From assembly GCA_045113275.1 (NCBI GenBank), contig JBGUIU010000058.1, forward strand, positions 1 to 64,000: a DNA stretch of 64,000 nucleotides. The letters run 5' to 3'. This document shows positions 57,316 to 64,000 of the stretch, piece by piece. The first letter of the stretch is position 1. Every line of letters begins with the position of its first letter. The position numbers and the translations under genes were made by a program. The stretch comes from UBA1181 sp045113275 (GTDB taxonomy: Bacteria > Bacteroidota > Bacteroidia > Bacteroidales > Paludibacteraceae). The notes under the pieces were generated by a model that had not been told where the DNA came from, searched no databases, and worked only from the letters and a program-made list of their open reading frames with translations.

Positions 57316-58010
57316 TGAGAGATGGAAAAGATTTCGTCTGGATAGGCGAAAAAAAGAACGTGGACGGAAACATCGTCCAGGAAAGAAAGAAGATAAAGGA
57401 CGCGACGATATGCGAACTTCAGGAATGGAGCGAGCTGTGCGAATGCATACTGAACGGGAGGAACGGGACGACCGGCAAGGTTAAGAAACTGGAATCGATG
57501 AATATCGTAAGGGAGAAGTGCAAGGCTGAACTTACTGTCAGAAGACTCGTATCCGATTCTGACGGGATGCTTGACAGAAACGACATATTGAAAAAACATC
57601 TGTCAGGTAAGCTTGAGCGTAAACTACTTGAGAGAAACGGGATCAGCCCCAAGATATTTCAGAATGCATGCGCCAATTCACTCGGACGGTTCAGCCCGAA
57701 GGTGATACCGTTTGATTTCATACTCAGAGTCGGTGTCAGAAAGGAAAGCATTGAACCGATAGAATCTGTAAGGGAGTCGATAGGACTGCACAGTGATTCG
57801 AAGCTTGAATACAGAAACAACGGCATGAGCGCATTCGAGATAAAAATGCTTCTCAACAGCATGAACAAGGATTATAAGGACATACCTACGATAGTTCTTG
57901 ATGTTGTTACGAACAAACTGATACCGTTATATAATATCATTTTGACGAAACAGATAAACAAATGGAATTTCCTGAAAAATGTGATTGATGATGAAATTCT
58001 TTCTAGGTGA
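57312..58010 (+). CDS. Hypothetical basic protein, last plus-strand gene
   Basis: A 232-aa protein, basic and mostly helical, with the N-terminal segment FVWIGEKKNVDGNIVQERKKI. Coupled to the GT-A-like gene. No motif recognised. It ends the plus arm. Confidence 0.65.
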   Translation: MMRDGKDFVWIGEKKNVDGNIVQERKKIKDATICELQEWSELCECILNGRNGTTGKVKKLESMNIVREKCKAELTVRRLVSDSDGMLDRNDILKKHLSGKLERKLLERNGISPKIFQNACANSLGRFSPKVIPFDFILRVGVRKESIEPIESVRESIGLHSDSKLEYRNNGMSAFEIKMLLNSMNKDYKDIPTIVLDVVTNKLIPLYNIILTKQINKWNFLKNVIDDEILSR

Positions 58011-58047
58011 AAGTATAGAAATATTTTCTTGTTTAATTGTTTTTTTA

Positions 58048-58055
58048 TATATTTG
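58048..58055 (+). promoter_or_regulatory. Bacteroidetes-type -7 box in the convergent gap
   Basis: TATATTTG followed by C, with TTG at 58029-58031 as a possible -33 box. Transcription would run only about 80 nt to the terminator at 58108, so a very short RNA is predicted. Confidence 0.5.
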
Positions 58056-58107
58056 CATAGTTAAAAGTCAATTTGGTTAAAAGTCCAGGGAAATAAGGTT
58101 TGTGTTT

Positions 58108-58144
58108 AACGTCGGTGTTGTGAAACACTGACGTTATTTTTTTT
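58108..58144. terminator. Bidirectional terminator between the two arms
   Basis: A 12-bp stem AACGTCGGTGTT/AACACTGACGTT (one G-U) with a GTGA tetraloop, followed by ATTTTTTTT. On the minus strand it overlaps the stop codon of the 58134 gene. It shares the GTT-GTGA-AAC apex with the twin terminators near 12.7 kb. Confidence 0.85.
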
Positions 58145-58280
58145 CGCATCGTCCGTGAATCATTTCATCAATATCACCATCGCATTTTCTGCAATACCAC
58201 ATTCCATACCCTTGAATGTGGCCGGTGAAGTCACATGTATAATCCATCTTTCCGCCGCATTTCGGACATTCGATCATCAT
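58134..58280 (-). CDS. Zinc-ribbon protein
   Basis: The 48-aa frame from the ATG at 58280 reads MMIECPKCGGKMDYTCD... WYCRKCDGDIDEMIHG, with CxxC pairs of a zinc ribbon. Longer starts exist (58334 and 58421), adding a basic helical N-terminus that overlaps the upstream gene. The start is therefore uncertain; the ribbon is not. Confidence 0.6.
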   Translation of the reverse strand: MMIECPKCGGKMDYTCDFTGHIQGYGMWYCRKCDGDIDEMIHGRCEKK

Positions 58281-58296
58281 GAAGATTCTGATGAGT

Positions 58297-58854
58297 CTAA
58301 GGATTTTTCGGAATAAGTCTTTTGCCTTTTTCATCGTATAACTGTTCTTGTGTTTCATGTACTTCTTTTGCTTCATTTTCTGCTTCCAGGATTGCATTTT
58401 CTCCATGAAATGTTTTCCCAATCTTTAGTTTTTTTACAGGAAACCCTTTTCTCGTATTGTCCCATCCTTCATTGTCATCAATGACTCCATGCATAACTTC
58501 CCATGAATATTCATCAAGCTCTTGTGGAGTCAGTGCTCCTATTGCATTTCCATTCTCATCAACTACAATCGGAGTGAAGTTCATTGCAACAGTACCGTCA
58601 TCATTTGAATATGTTGATGTCAGGACTGTCTGATAACCTTTCCTTGGTATTCCCCACAGCTTTGTCAGTTTGCGGGACATTCTTATTGACGGACGATTTG
58701 TCAGATCAACATTACCATTCATACTTTGCTCTCTTGCCTTATTCAGAAAATTACGTATGTCATCAGTCTTTACGTTATATAATGTTGTGTCATTAACAGT
58801 CCCGCCTTGTTGCATCCTGCGTATCAGCTTCTTAGTAGTCATATCAATATACAT
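58297..58854 (-). CDS. Hypothetical virion-arm protein (185 aa)
   Basis: It begins MYIDMTTKKLIRRMQQGGTVND. The RR-QxGG N-terminus resembles that of the LysM protein (RKYQDGGTF), a feature of virion-arm proteins here. The C-terminal half is acidic. Function unknown. Confidence 0.65.
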   Translation of the reverse strand: MYIDMTTKKLIRRMQQGGTVNDTTLYNVKTDDIRNFLNKAREQSMNGNVDLTNRPSIRMSRKLTKLWGIPRKGYQTVLTSTYSNDDGTVAMNFTPIVVDENGNAIGALTPQELDEYSWEVMHGVIDDNEGWDNTRKGFPVKKLKIGKTFHGENAILEAENEAKEVHETQEQLYDEKGKRLIPKNP

Positions 58855-58902
58855 TTTAAACAGGCATGAGCTGAACTGTCACATCCAACTCATGCCATTT
58901 AT

Positions 58903-59262
58903 TTAACGTCTGTTTCTGCTTCGTTCAAGTATTCTTGCCTCACGGTCCTTTCTCTCGCTTCTGCGCTCTTCCCTTCTGTCTTTTCTTTCCTGTCTTCTCT
59001 TCTCTCTCCGTTCCTTGTTTCTTCTTCTGGTCTCACTCCTTGATTCATCATTCTTACTTTCGCCTGCGATGCTGTTCAGCTCATTCATGAATGTATCAGA
59101 TTCATCAACTGGTTCCTCAGGCTCATTGTTCTCCTCCTCCTCTTTGATAGGTGTTTCCTGCTCTGCAGTCTTGAATGGAGTCGCATACAGTTTGCCGTTA
59201 AACTCAAATGTCGGCTGTTGTTCCCTGTATGCCTTCGCATACGCTTTGTCGAAGTCTGAATA
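58903..59262 (-). CDS. In-frame continuation of the LysM protein behind a TAA
   Basis: Directly after the LysM gene's TAA (59263-59265), in the same frame, an open stretch of 119 codons reads YSDFDKAYAKAYREQQPTFE..., NGKLYATPFK, an acidic region, and a long Arg/Glu-rich tail. The segment TFEFNGKLYAT is a recurrent motif of large Bacteroidales phage virion proteins, so this part is meant to be translated. The first ATG lies at 59088, after that motif. It is therefore either read through or a frame broken by one stop. A short independent protein from 59088 (61 aa, very basic) is the alternative. Confidence 0.5.
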   Translation of the reverse strand, partial: YSDFDKAYAKAYREQQPTFEFNGKLYATPFKTAEQETPIKEEEENNEPEEPVDESDTFMNELNSIAGESKNDESRSETRRRNKERREKRRQERKDRREERRSERKDREARILERSRNRR

Positions 59263-60105
59263 TTAATATTCACTATACGAATGTGTTCCGACATTCAGAA
59301 CATCATCAGGATGGATAAGATTTGAATTTGCGAATTTCGGATTCAGACTCCTGAGCTCAGCAACTGTCATTCCATGGTCCTTGGCTATCTTCCATAATGA
59401 ATCACCTTTCTTGACAACATACTTGCCATTTTCTCCTTCAGATTCACCACTTGGATTTCCCTCCATATTTACCTCATTGTCAGGAGCTTCTTCATACACA
59501 ATCTGTTCACCATTGCCGGAAGCAGGCATCTCTGTATTTCCTGCAGATCCATTCTGATTGACGGCATAGTTGAACAGATAATCATATTCATTATTATCAA
59601 TGAATCCGTCTTCATTCCATGAAGAGATCAAATCAAGCGCAACATCTTCAGGTTTATCTTTAATTGCATCCAAAAGTGCATCCATCCTGTCATAATCCAA
59701 TGTACCTCCATCCTGTTTCTTTGGCATCAGTTTACCTGCTCCACCTGACTCAGACCTTTTTATTATATTCATCAATTTATTCGAAATCTCATTCACCCTG
59801 TCATCGGTGTAATATTCCGTGTCATTGAATGAATAAGGTTTCGTGTCTTCATATTCGTCGAACAACCTGTTATACTCATCATCGTTTATCACTCCGCTGT
59901 CACGAAGAGTATTTGCGGTGCTGTAGATCAATGATGTATAATCACCGACAGAACCGTCAGACATATCGCCTCTGATTGTAATATTCTTAGGCAGTTTGCT
60001 TTCAAAATACTTTTTTATGAGCTCAACCTTAGGAAGTTGTTTTTTTACCATTACGAATGTTCCTCCGTCTTGGTACTTCCTTGGCTCAAGTTTTTTATTT
60101 CCCAT
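59263..60105 (-). CDS. LysM-domain protein (probable virion or lysis-associated)
   Basis: From the ATG at 60105 (MGNKKLEPRKYQDGG, A-rich leader) the protein has 280 aa; an upstream ATG at 60135 lies at the stop of the previous gene. EF-hand-like acidic helices (NDDEYNRLFDEYED, DGFIDNNEYDYLF) occupy the middle. A LysM domain (KYVVKKGDSLWKIAKDHGMT...) is near the C-terminus, before HSYSEY and TAA. LysM binds peptidoglycan. It lies downstream of a very large virion-arm protein, which suggests a role in tail or cell-wall contact. Confidence 0.75.
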   Translation of the reverse strand: MGNKKLEPRKYQDGGTFVMVKKQLPKVELIKKYFESKLPKNITIRGDMSDGSVGDYTSLIYSTANTLRDSGVINDDEYNRLFDEYEDTKPYSFNDTEYYTDDRVNEISNKLMNIIKRSESGGAGKLMPKKQDGGTLDYDRMDALLDAIKDKPEDVALDLISSWNEDGFIDNNEYDYLFNYAVNQNGSAGNTEMPASGNGEQIVYEEAPDNEVNMEGNPSGESEGENGKYVVKKGDSLWKIAKDHGMTVAELRSLNPKFANSNLIHPDDVLNVGTHSYSEY

Positions 60106-60136
60106 ATTTTTAAGTTTTAATATTAATAATATCAAT

Positions 60137-63100
60137 TTACTTCATCTCCTCAAATAATTCGTAGGTCGTTTCGTAACTAGGAATTACAACACCTCCATAA
60201 TCTTTAATGTAGTCAGGCTTCAGACATGAAAGAGTGTTTTCAACCTGCTTCGTAGATGCAAACGATTTCATAATCAAATCGTATGCGTCTTTATCACCTG
60301 TTACGCAGTTTATAATATTCTTACCGTGCGTGAGCAACATACTGACAGGAATAGGGTTCCAATCCCTGAACGGGTCTACAAGAGATTTTACGAAATTGAA
60401 ATCTTCAACACCTTTGTCTATGGAATTAACACAAAGTGTAAATGCATCAACAATTATTGCATCACTGATATTATCGGTGTCTGAACTATCCTTCAATTTT
60501 TCTAATAAATCCTTCATTAGTGCTCCTATAAGGAATCCTATACCAACAACTGTCACATCACCGATAACTCGTCTCATATTTCCAATTTTATATTTGAGGA
60601 TATCTCTTTCTTCATCCGTTATTGTACCGTTTTTCTCTTTCTCCTTGAGTTTCTTTATTGATACAATATTTTCATTTCTGAATGCTTTCGCCCAGTCAAA
60701 TATAGTCTTCAACACACCCTCCTGATATTCTCCGACAAGTTCATAATATGGACAGAAAGCCTCATCCTTGTTCGTAGTTATGACATCGCTCCAGTTACCA
60801 TCCGCAGTCTTCTTGTAATAGAAATACACCTTACTAACATTGCCGTCCTTATCAACTGATTCTATGACCTTATGTCTATACTTCTTCCTTATTTTTGCTC
60901 CTCCATCAGCAAGATACTGGTTTTTCTTTGCTGACCAGAAGGTTCTAAAGTGCATGAACATTCCTCCTAACATGGTTTGAGCCCATGTAGCTTTGTTCAT
61001 GTCATCATAGTTTCCATAAGCAAGGTCTCCTATATCCTTCAATGACGTTATCTGACTTGTTGAATAGAAGAAAGGAAGCGGTTTGATTTCCTTTAATGAT
61101 TTAGGCATCGTAAACTCGTTTCCGTCCCTGTCAAGAATCTTATCCCTCGCCATTTCATTACCAAGAGCCATATACAATGCAAGCTGTTTCTTTGCCTCAT
61201 CAGACGAGAAATCACCTTTGACTATTCTGTCAAATCTCTTATCCTTATAAAAATCATAATAAAGCTTATTATTCTCAACACGAATGGCATCATCATATAT
61301 ACCGTCACTTTTTAGCTTGGCTATGACAAGTGCCATACGGTTGTAGAAGTCAGGACGCTCAACTGTCTTCATAGCCAGCCTGTCGAAGATATGCTGAACT
61401 CCCTTTCTGTTCGAATTGACAGATTCAACGTAATGCTTCAGGTTGATGTTGTTTATACCAAGAGCCTCATTCAACAAATCGGCCTTTGTCTTCGATTCAA
61501 ACGAATGACCCATGCTTCTGAACGCTTCCTTGTAACCGGATTTAAGCTCTTCCATTGTGATGTTTGAATACTCTGAATCGCTTCTTATTGAAGTCAGTGT
61601 ATTACTTATGAATCCCTGGATCATCTGATAGCTGAACTGGACAGGTGAAAAAGCAAGAGCCATTTTTGAAATAACACCCCTCGCCATCTTGACATACCTG
61701 CTTGCAGCCTGAAATTCCTTAGGGTCTATGTTTTCCCTGTGCACATTGGCTCTGGCGTATTCCTCTATGAATTCGCATGTCTTGTCCGTTTTTTGGTTTG
61801 TGTACGCTGACTGATATTTATTGAAAGTATATGCAGCCCTGATTATAGGCAGCACATCCTTCCTCATAACGTCTGCTCTCTGTTTCTCGAACATGAAGCC
61901 TATAAGTATGTTCTCTATATCAGTTTCAAAATAATTGATTCCCTTTTCCGTTATCATCTTCTTTCTTTCATCATCAGTCATCCTTATGTCTCCGTTTGCA
62001 AAGAAATCGGATATTTGGAACAAACTCTTCGTATTATCAAGACTGATACCAAGGTCCTTGTCATTCTCAAGAGTGACGATGCCGTTTTCCTTCCATTTTT
62101 TAGCCTGTGACTTCATTTTATCCCATACATCACGTATTGATTCAGCACTGTATACGCTTCCTTTCATCAATGGCACATACAACCTTCTGAAGTCATGCTC
62201 ATCTATTCCACGCATGTTGCAAAGGAATTTTATCACATATCTCAAGAACTCCTTTTCTTCAGTAAGAAGTGTGCCCGATTCTGACGGGTCATCAGGATCC
62301 TTGAATCTGAATGTGTCACTCGTCTTAACAAAAAGATTGCTGTATATGGATGACTTGAATCCGACCGTCCTGTCACTAAGTCTTGTGTAGTTTTTTGCCT
62401 TTTCAAGTTTTCCGACCTGATCCCTTATGCCGCTAAGTCCGTCTGCAAGGGTAAGCCTCAGCTTCGACATCGCATTGACGCAGTTCGTTGATATGACATT
62501 AAGTGTCTTGTTGTCGAAATAACCTGCACTTTCCAGCATGTTTATCGTAACCGTTCCATCCCTCCATCTCAATGATGCATTCTTGTACTCATCGTCAGTG
62601 TGAAGCTCATATCCGGATGCGTCCGCATAAGCCTCATATATCCACCTGATCCACTCCTGCTCCTCAGTTATATTACTAAGTTCATCAGATATTGAGAATA
62701 AGTGCGTAAGTTTGTCCTCCTTGCCCTGCAATTCCTCTATCAGATTCGTATATAGGCTTGTAGCAATCTTTGTCCTGTCTGACATTCCTTCGTAAGATAC
62801 ATATATCGCATCCGAATTATTCTCCGTTATCTCGATACTACGCTTGACAATGTCTTCAATAGACTTCAATTGTCTCTTGTATTTGAGGCTGGAATCATCA
62901 AGTATCGTCATAAGCCCCATTGCGCATTGCTGAATCTTTCCCAATGAAGAAAGTATCTTTATATCGGAAAGCTCTTTTTTCACATCATATCCGCAGTATT
63001 CCATAAGCTTCGACAAGGAATACATTATATCCTCGTTCTTATGGCATTCTCCGATATTTATGGACCTGTTAACAGTCAATATACTTCCTATCTTGTAGTT

Positions 63101-64000
63101 CTTCATCGACTCATTCTTCGACATGAGCTCATTCATAACAAGGACAGCCATCACTGAATTTCTTCCGCCTACAGTGTTCCACAACATCTTAGGGTCAATG
63201 TTGTCAGCCATGTTATATAGACCATTCGTAATATACGTTCCATTTGCGTTCCTGTTTTTCAGATACGGCAGTTCGTTGGTGACGCACATGAAGTCCAATG
63301 TGTCGGTCAACTTATCCCTGAACACTATGTATCCCATCTCCTCGAACACATCGTCTATTCCGCTTCCGAAACTCATTATCTCATACCTTCCGTCAACGTA
63401 CTTGTTGACAAGCTGGTTGAAATAGTCCTTCTTGGCACCGACACTGGACACGTTATCCTTGTAACCTTCGTACTCCTGTCCCTTTTCAGCCTTAACCTTC
63501 TTTATCTTGTCCTTGAAATTTCTAACCTGTTCTTTCGGAACATTGCTCTTCGTGTTCATACTCTTCAATACGGAAGACTTGAACCCTTCAAGACTGTCTG
63601 CCTTGATGTCATAATCGTTGTTGAGATGGTAAACACCGAAATCATCCTTATAATATCCAACCTTCTCGATGAACTCATCAACATCCTCCTCCGTGTATTT
63701 TGTTTTGATATGACCGAAGAATTCTTTTCTCTTTGAATTTATGAAATCTGTCAGGTTGTTCGCATCGTATGATATCTCAGGCTGTTTCCTTGTTATGACA
63801 CTATCCATCTTCTGAGATATGAAGCTCATGTCTCCACTTTCCACTTCCACCTGAAGACTTGAATTGAATCCCTGTCCGAGAGGCCTGTATCCGTCTATGC
63901 TCCATTTTGATAAGCCTAAAAGATTAACCTCGCACTGCATGTTGTTGAATTCATATCCCAGCATGTTCATGCCTATTTTACGCTCGTCAACGCCAAGATT
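60137..64000 (-). CDS. Very large virion-arm protein, 5' end beyond window
   Basis: The frame is open from 60137 to the right edge (1287 visible residues); no stop precedes the first ATG at 63970, so the gene probably starts outside. It is mostly helical with long polar regions. A hydrophobic segment occurs near the C-terminus (VIGDVTVVGIGFLIGALM). Size and place among the late genes fit a tail, ejection or virion enzyme protein of the type abundant in crAss-like phages. No catalytic motif was recognised. Confidence 0.75.
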   Translation of the reverse strand, partial: NLGVDERKIGMNMLGYEFNNMQCEVNLLGLSKWSIDGYRPLGQGFNSSLQVEVESGDMSFISQKMDSVITRKQPEISYDANNLTDFINSKRKEFFGHIKTKYTEEDVDEFIEKVGYYKDDFGVYHLNNDYDIKADSLEGFKSSVLKSMNTKSNVPKEQVRNFKDKIKKVKAEKGQEYEGYKDNVSSVGAKKDYFNQLVNKYVDGRYEIMSFGSGIDDVFEEMGYIVFRDKLTDTLDFMCVTNELPYLKNRNANGTYITNGLYNMADNIDPKMLWNTVGGRNSVMAVLVMNELMSKNESMKNYKIGSILTVNRSINIGECHKNEDIMYSLSKLMEYCGYDVKKELSDIKILSSLGKIQQCAMGLMTILDDSSLKYKRQLKSIEDIVKRSIEITENNSDAIYVSYEGMSDRTKIATSLYTNLIEELQGKEDKLTHLFSISDELSNITEEQEWIRWIYEAYADASGYELHTDDEYKNASLRWRDGTVTINMLESAGYFDNKTLNVISTNCVNAMSKLRLTLADGLSGIRDQVGKLEKAKNYTRLSDRTVGFKSSIYSNLFVKTSDTFRFKDPDDPSESGTLLTEEKEFLRYVIKFLCNMRGIDEHDFRRLYVPLMKGSVYSAESIRDVWDKMKSQAKKWKENGIVTLENDKDLGISLDNTKSLFQISDFFANGDIRMTDDERKKMITEKGINYFETDIENILIGFMFEKQRADVMRKDVLPIIRAAYTFNKYQSAYTNQKTDKTCEFIEEYARANVHRENIDPKEFQAASRYVKMARGVISKMALAFSPVQFSYQMIQGFISNTLTSIRSDSEYSNITMEELKSGYKEAFRSMGHSFESKTKADLLNEALGINNINLKHYVESVNSNRKGVQHIFDRLAMKTVERPDFYNRMALVIAKLKSDGIYDDAIRVENNKLYYDFYKDKRFDRIVKGDFSSDEAKKQLALYMALGNEMARDKILDRDGNEFTMPKSLKEIKPLPFFYSTSQITSLKDIGDLAYGNYDDMNKATWAQTMLGGMFMHFRTFWSAKKNQYLADGGAKIRKKYRHKVIESVDKDGNVSKVYFYYKKTADGNWSDVITTNKDEAFCPYYELVGEYQEGVLKTIFDWAKAFRNENIVSIKKLKEKEKNGTITDEERDILKYKIGNMRRVIGDVTVVGIGFLIGALMKDLLEKLKDSSDTDNISDAIIVDAFTLCVNSIDKGVEDFNFVKSLVDPFRDWNPIPVSMLLTHGKNIINCVTGDKDAYDLIMKSFASTKQVENTLSCLKPDYIKDYGGVVIPSYETTYELFEEMK

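Noticed and set aside
57239..57484. Arginine-rich plus-strand frame overlapping two genes
   Set aside because: It lies in a different frame across the end of the GT-A-like gene and the start of the next; a typical purine-rich shadow.
59085..59294. Minus-strand frame MSEHIRIVNI... overlapping the LysM gene end
   Set aside because: It is out of frame with the conserved FEFNGKLYAT segment and has shadow-like composition.
60234..62390. Plus-strand frames opposite the 1287-aa gene
   Set aside because: Antisense shadows with hydrophobic, low-complexity translations.

Overview
The window is part of a large tailed-phage genome, or an integrated copy of one, that most likely infects a Bacteroidales host. 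The phage assignment rests on a large terminase subunit, a LysM-bearing probable virion protein, a very long probable virion protein, and a dense run of more than 90 small, mostly overlapping early genes. The host assignment rests on Bacteroidetes-type -7 promoter boxes (TAnnTTTG), A-rich leaders in place of strong Shine-Dalgarno sites at most genes, and host-like lipoprotein signals. The two-arm layout and gene set resemble crAss-like phages, but no single gene here proves that family. All three stop codons are used, so the standard code 11 applies.

Layout. The minus-strand virion arm occupies both ends of the window. On the left it is 1-3465: a TnpB gene running off the edge, then terL. On the right it is 58134-64000: a zinc-ribbon protein, a 185-aa protein, a LysM protein with an in-frame continuation behind a TAA, and a protein of more than 1287 aa that runs off the edge. 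Everything from 3918 to 58010 is on the plus strand. A 452-bp divergent spacer full of stem-loops (3466-3917) separates terL from the early arm. Convergent transcription at the other end meets at a bidirectional terminator near 58108-58144.

The plus arm has four zones. (1) 3.9-15 kb: small proteins alternating with long non-coding, apparently structured RNA regions. This zone includes a DUF1874/AcrIII-1-like ring-nuclease candidate, an unidentified RNA candidate of about 850 nt, a structured RNA carrying a LAGLIDADG endonuclease, two lipoproteins (one of the SPFH/prohibitin type), a polypurine tract and several terminators. (2) 15.3-20.3 kb: a replication and recombination block with a DnaB-like helicase, two accessory proteins, a DUF1071 annealing protein, an SSB-like protein ending in an IPF tip, and a TOPRIM primase. 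(3) 20.3-42 kb: an accessory nucleotide-metabolism zone with ThyX, dUTPase, MazG, a P-loop kinase-like protein, a C5 cytosine methyltransferase, an ASCH protein, an ABC-type ATPase, HNH and thioredoxin-like proteins. It contains many small paralogues and truncated copies. (4) 42-58 kb: a membrane-anchored retropepsin-like protease, a PD-(D/E)XK nuclease, many unknowns, a pentapeptide-repeat protein, a RusA resolvase, a second TnpB and a GT-A-like protein. No DNA polymerase is recognisable in the window.

Three themes stand out. First, the left early zone is unusually rich in RNA structure. Second, IS200/IS605-type TnpB material is scattered through the genome both as full genes and as solo 3' ends resembling omega-RNA. 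Third, small-gene families have duplicated and decayed, with nonsense mutations at tryptophan codons and 3' fragments left between intact genes. A 13-bp motif, GTTTAACTAAAAA, recurs exactly in intergenic gaps just upstream of start codons and is a candidate phage early-promoter or leader element.
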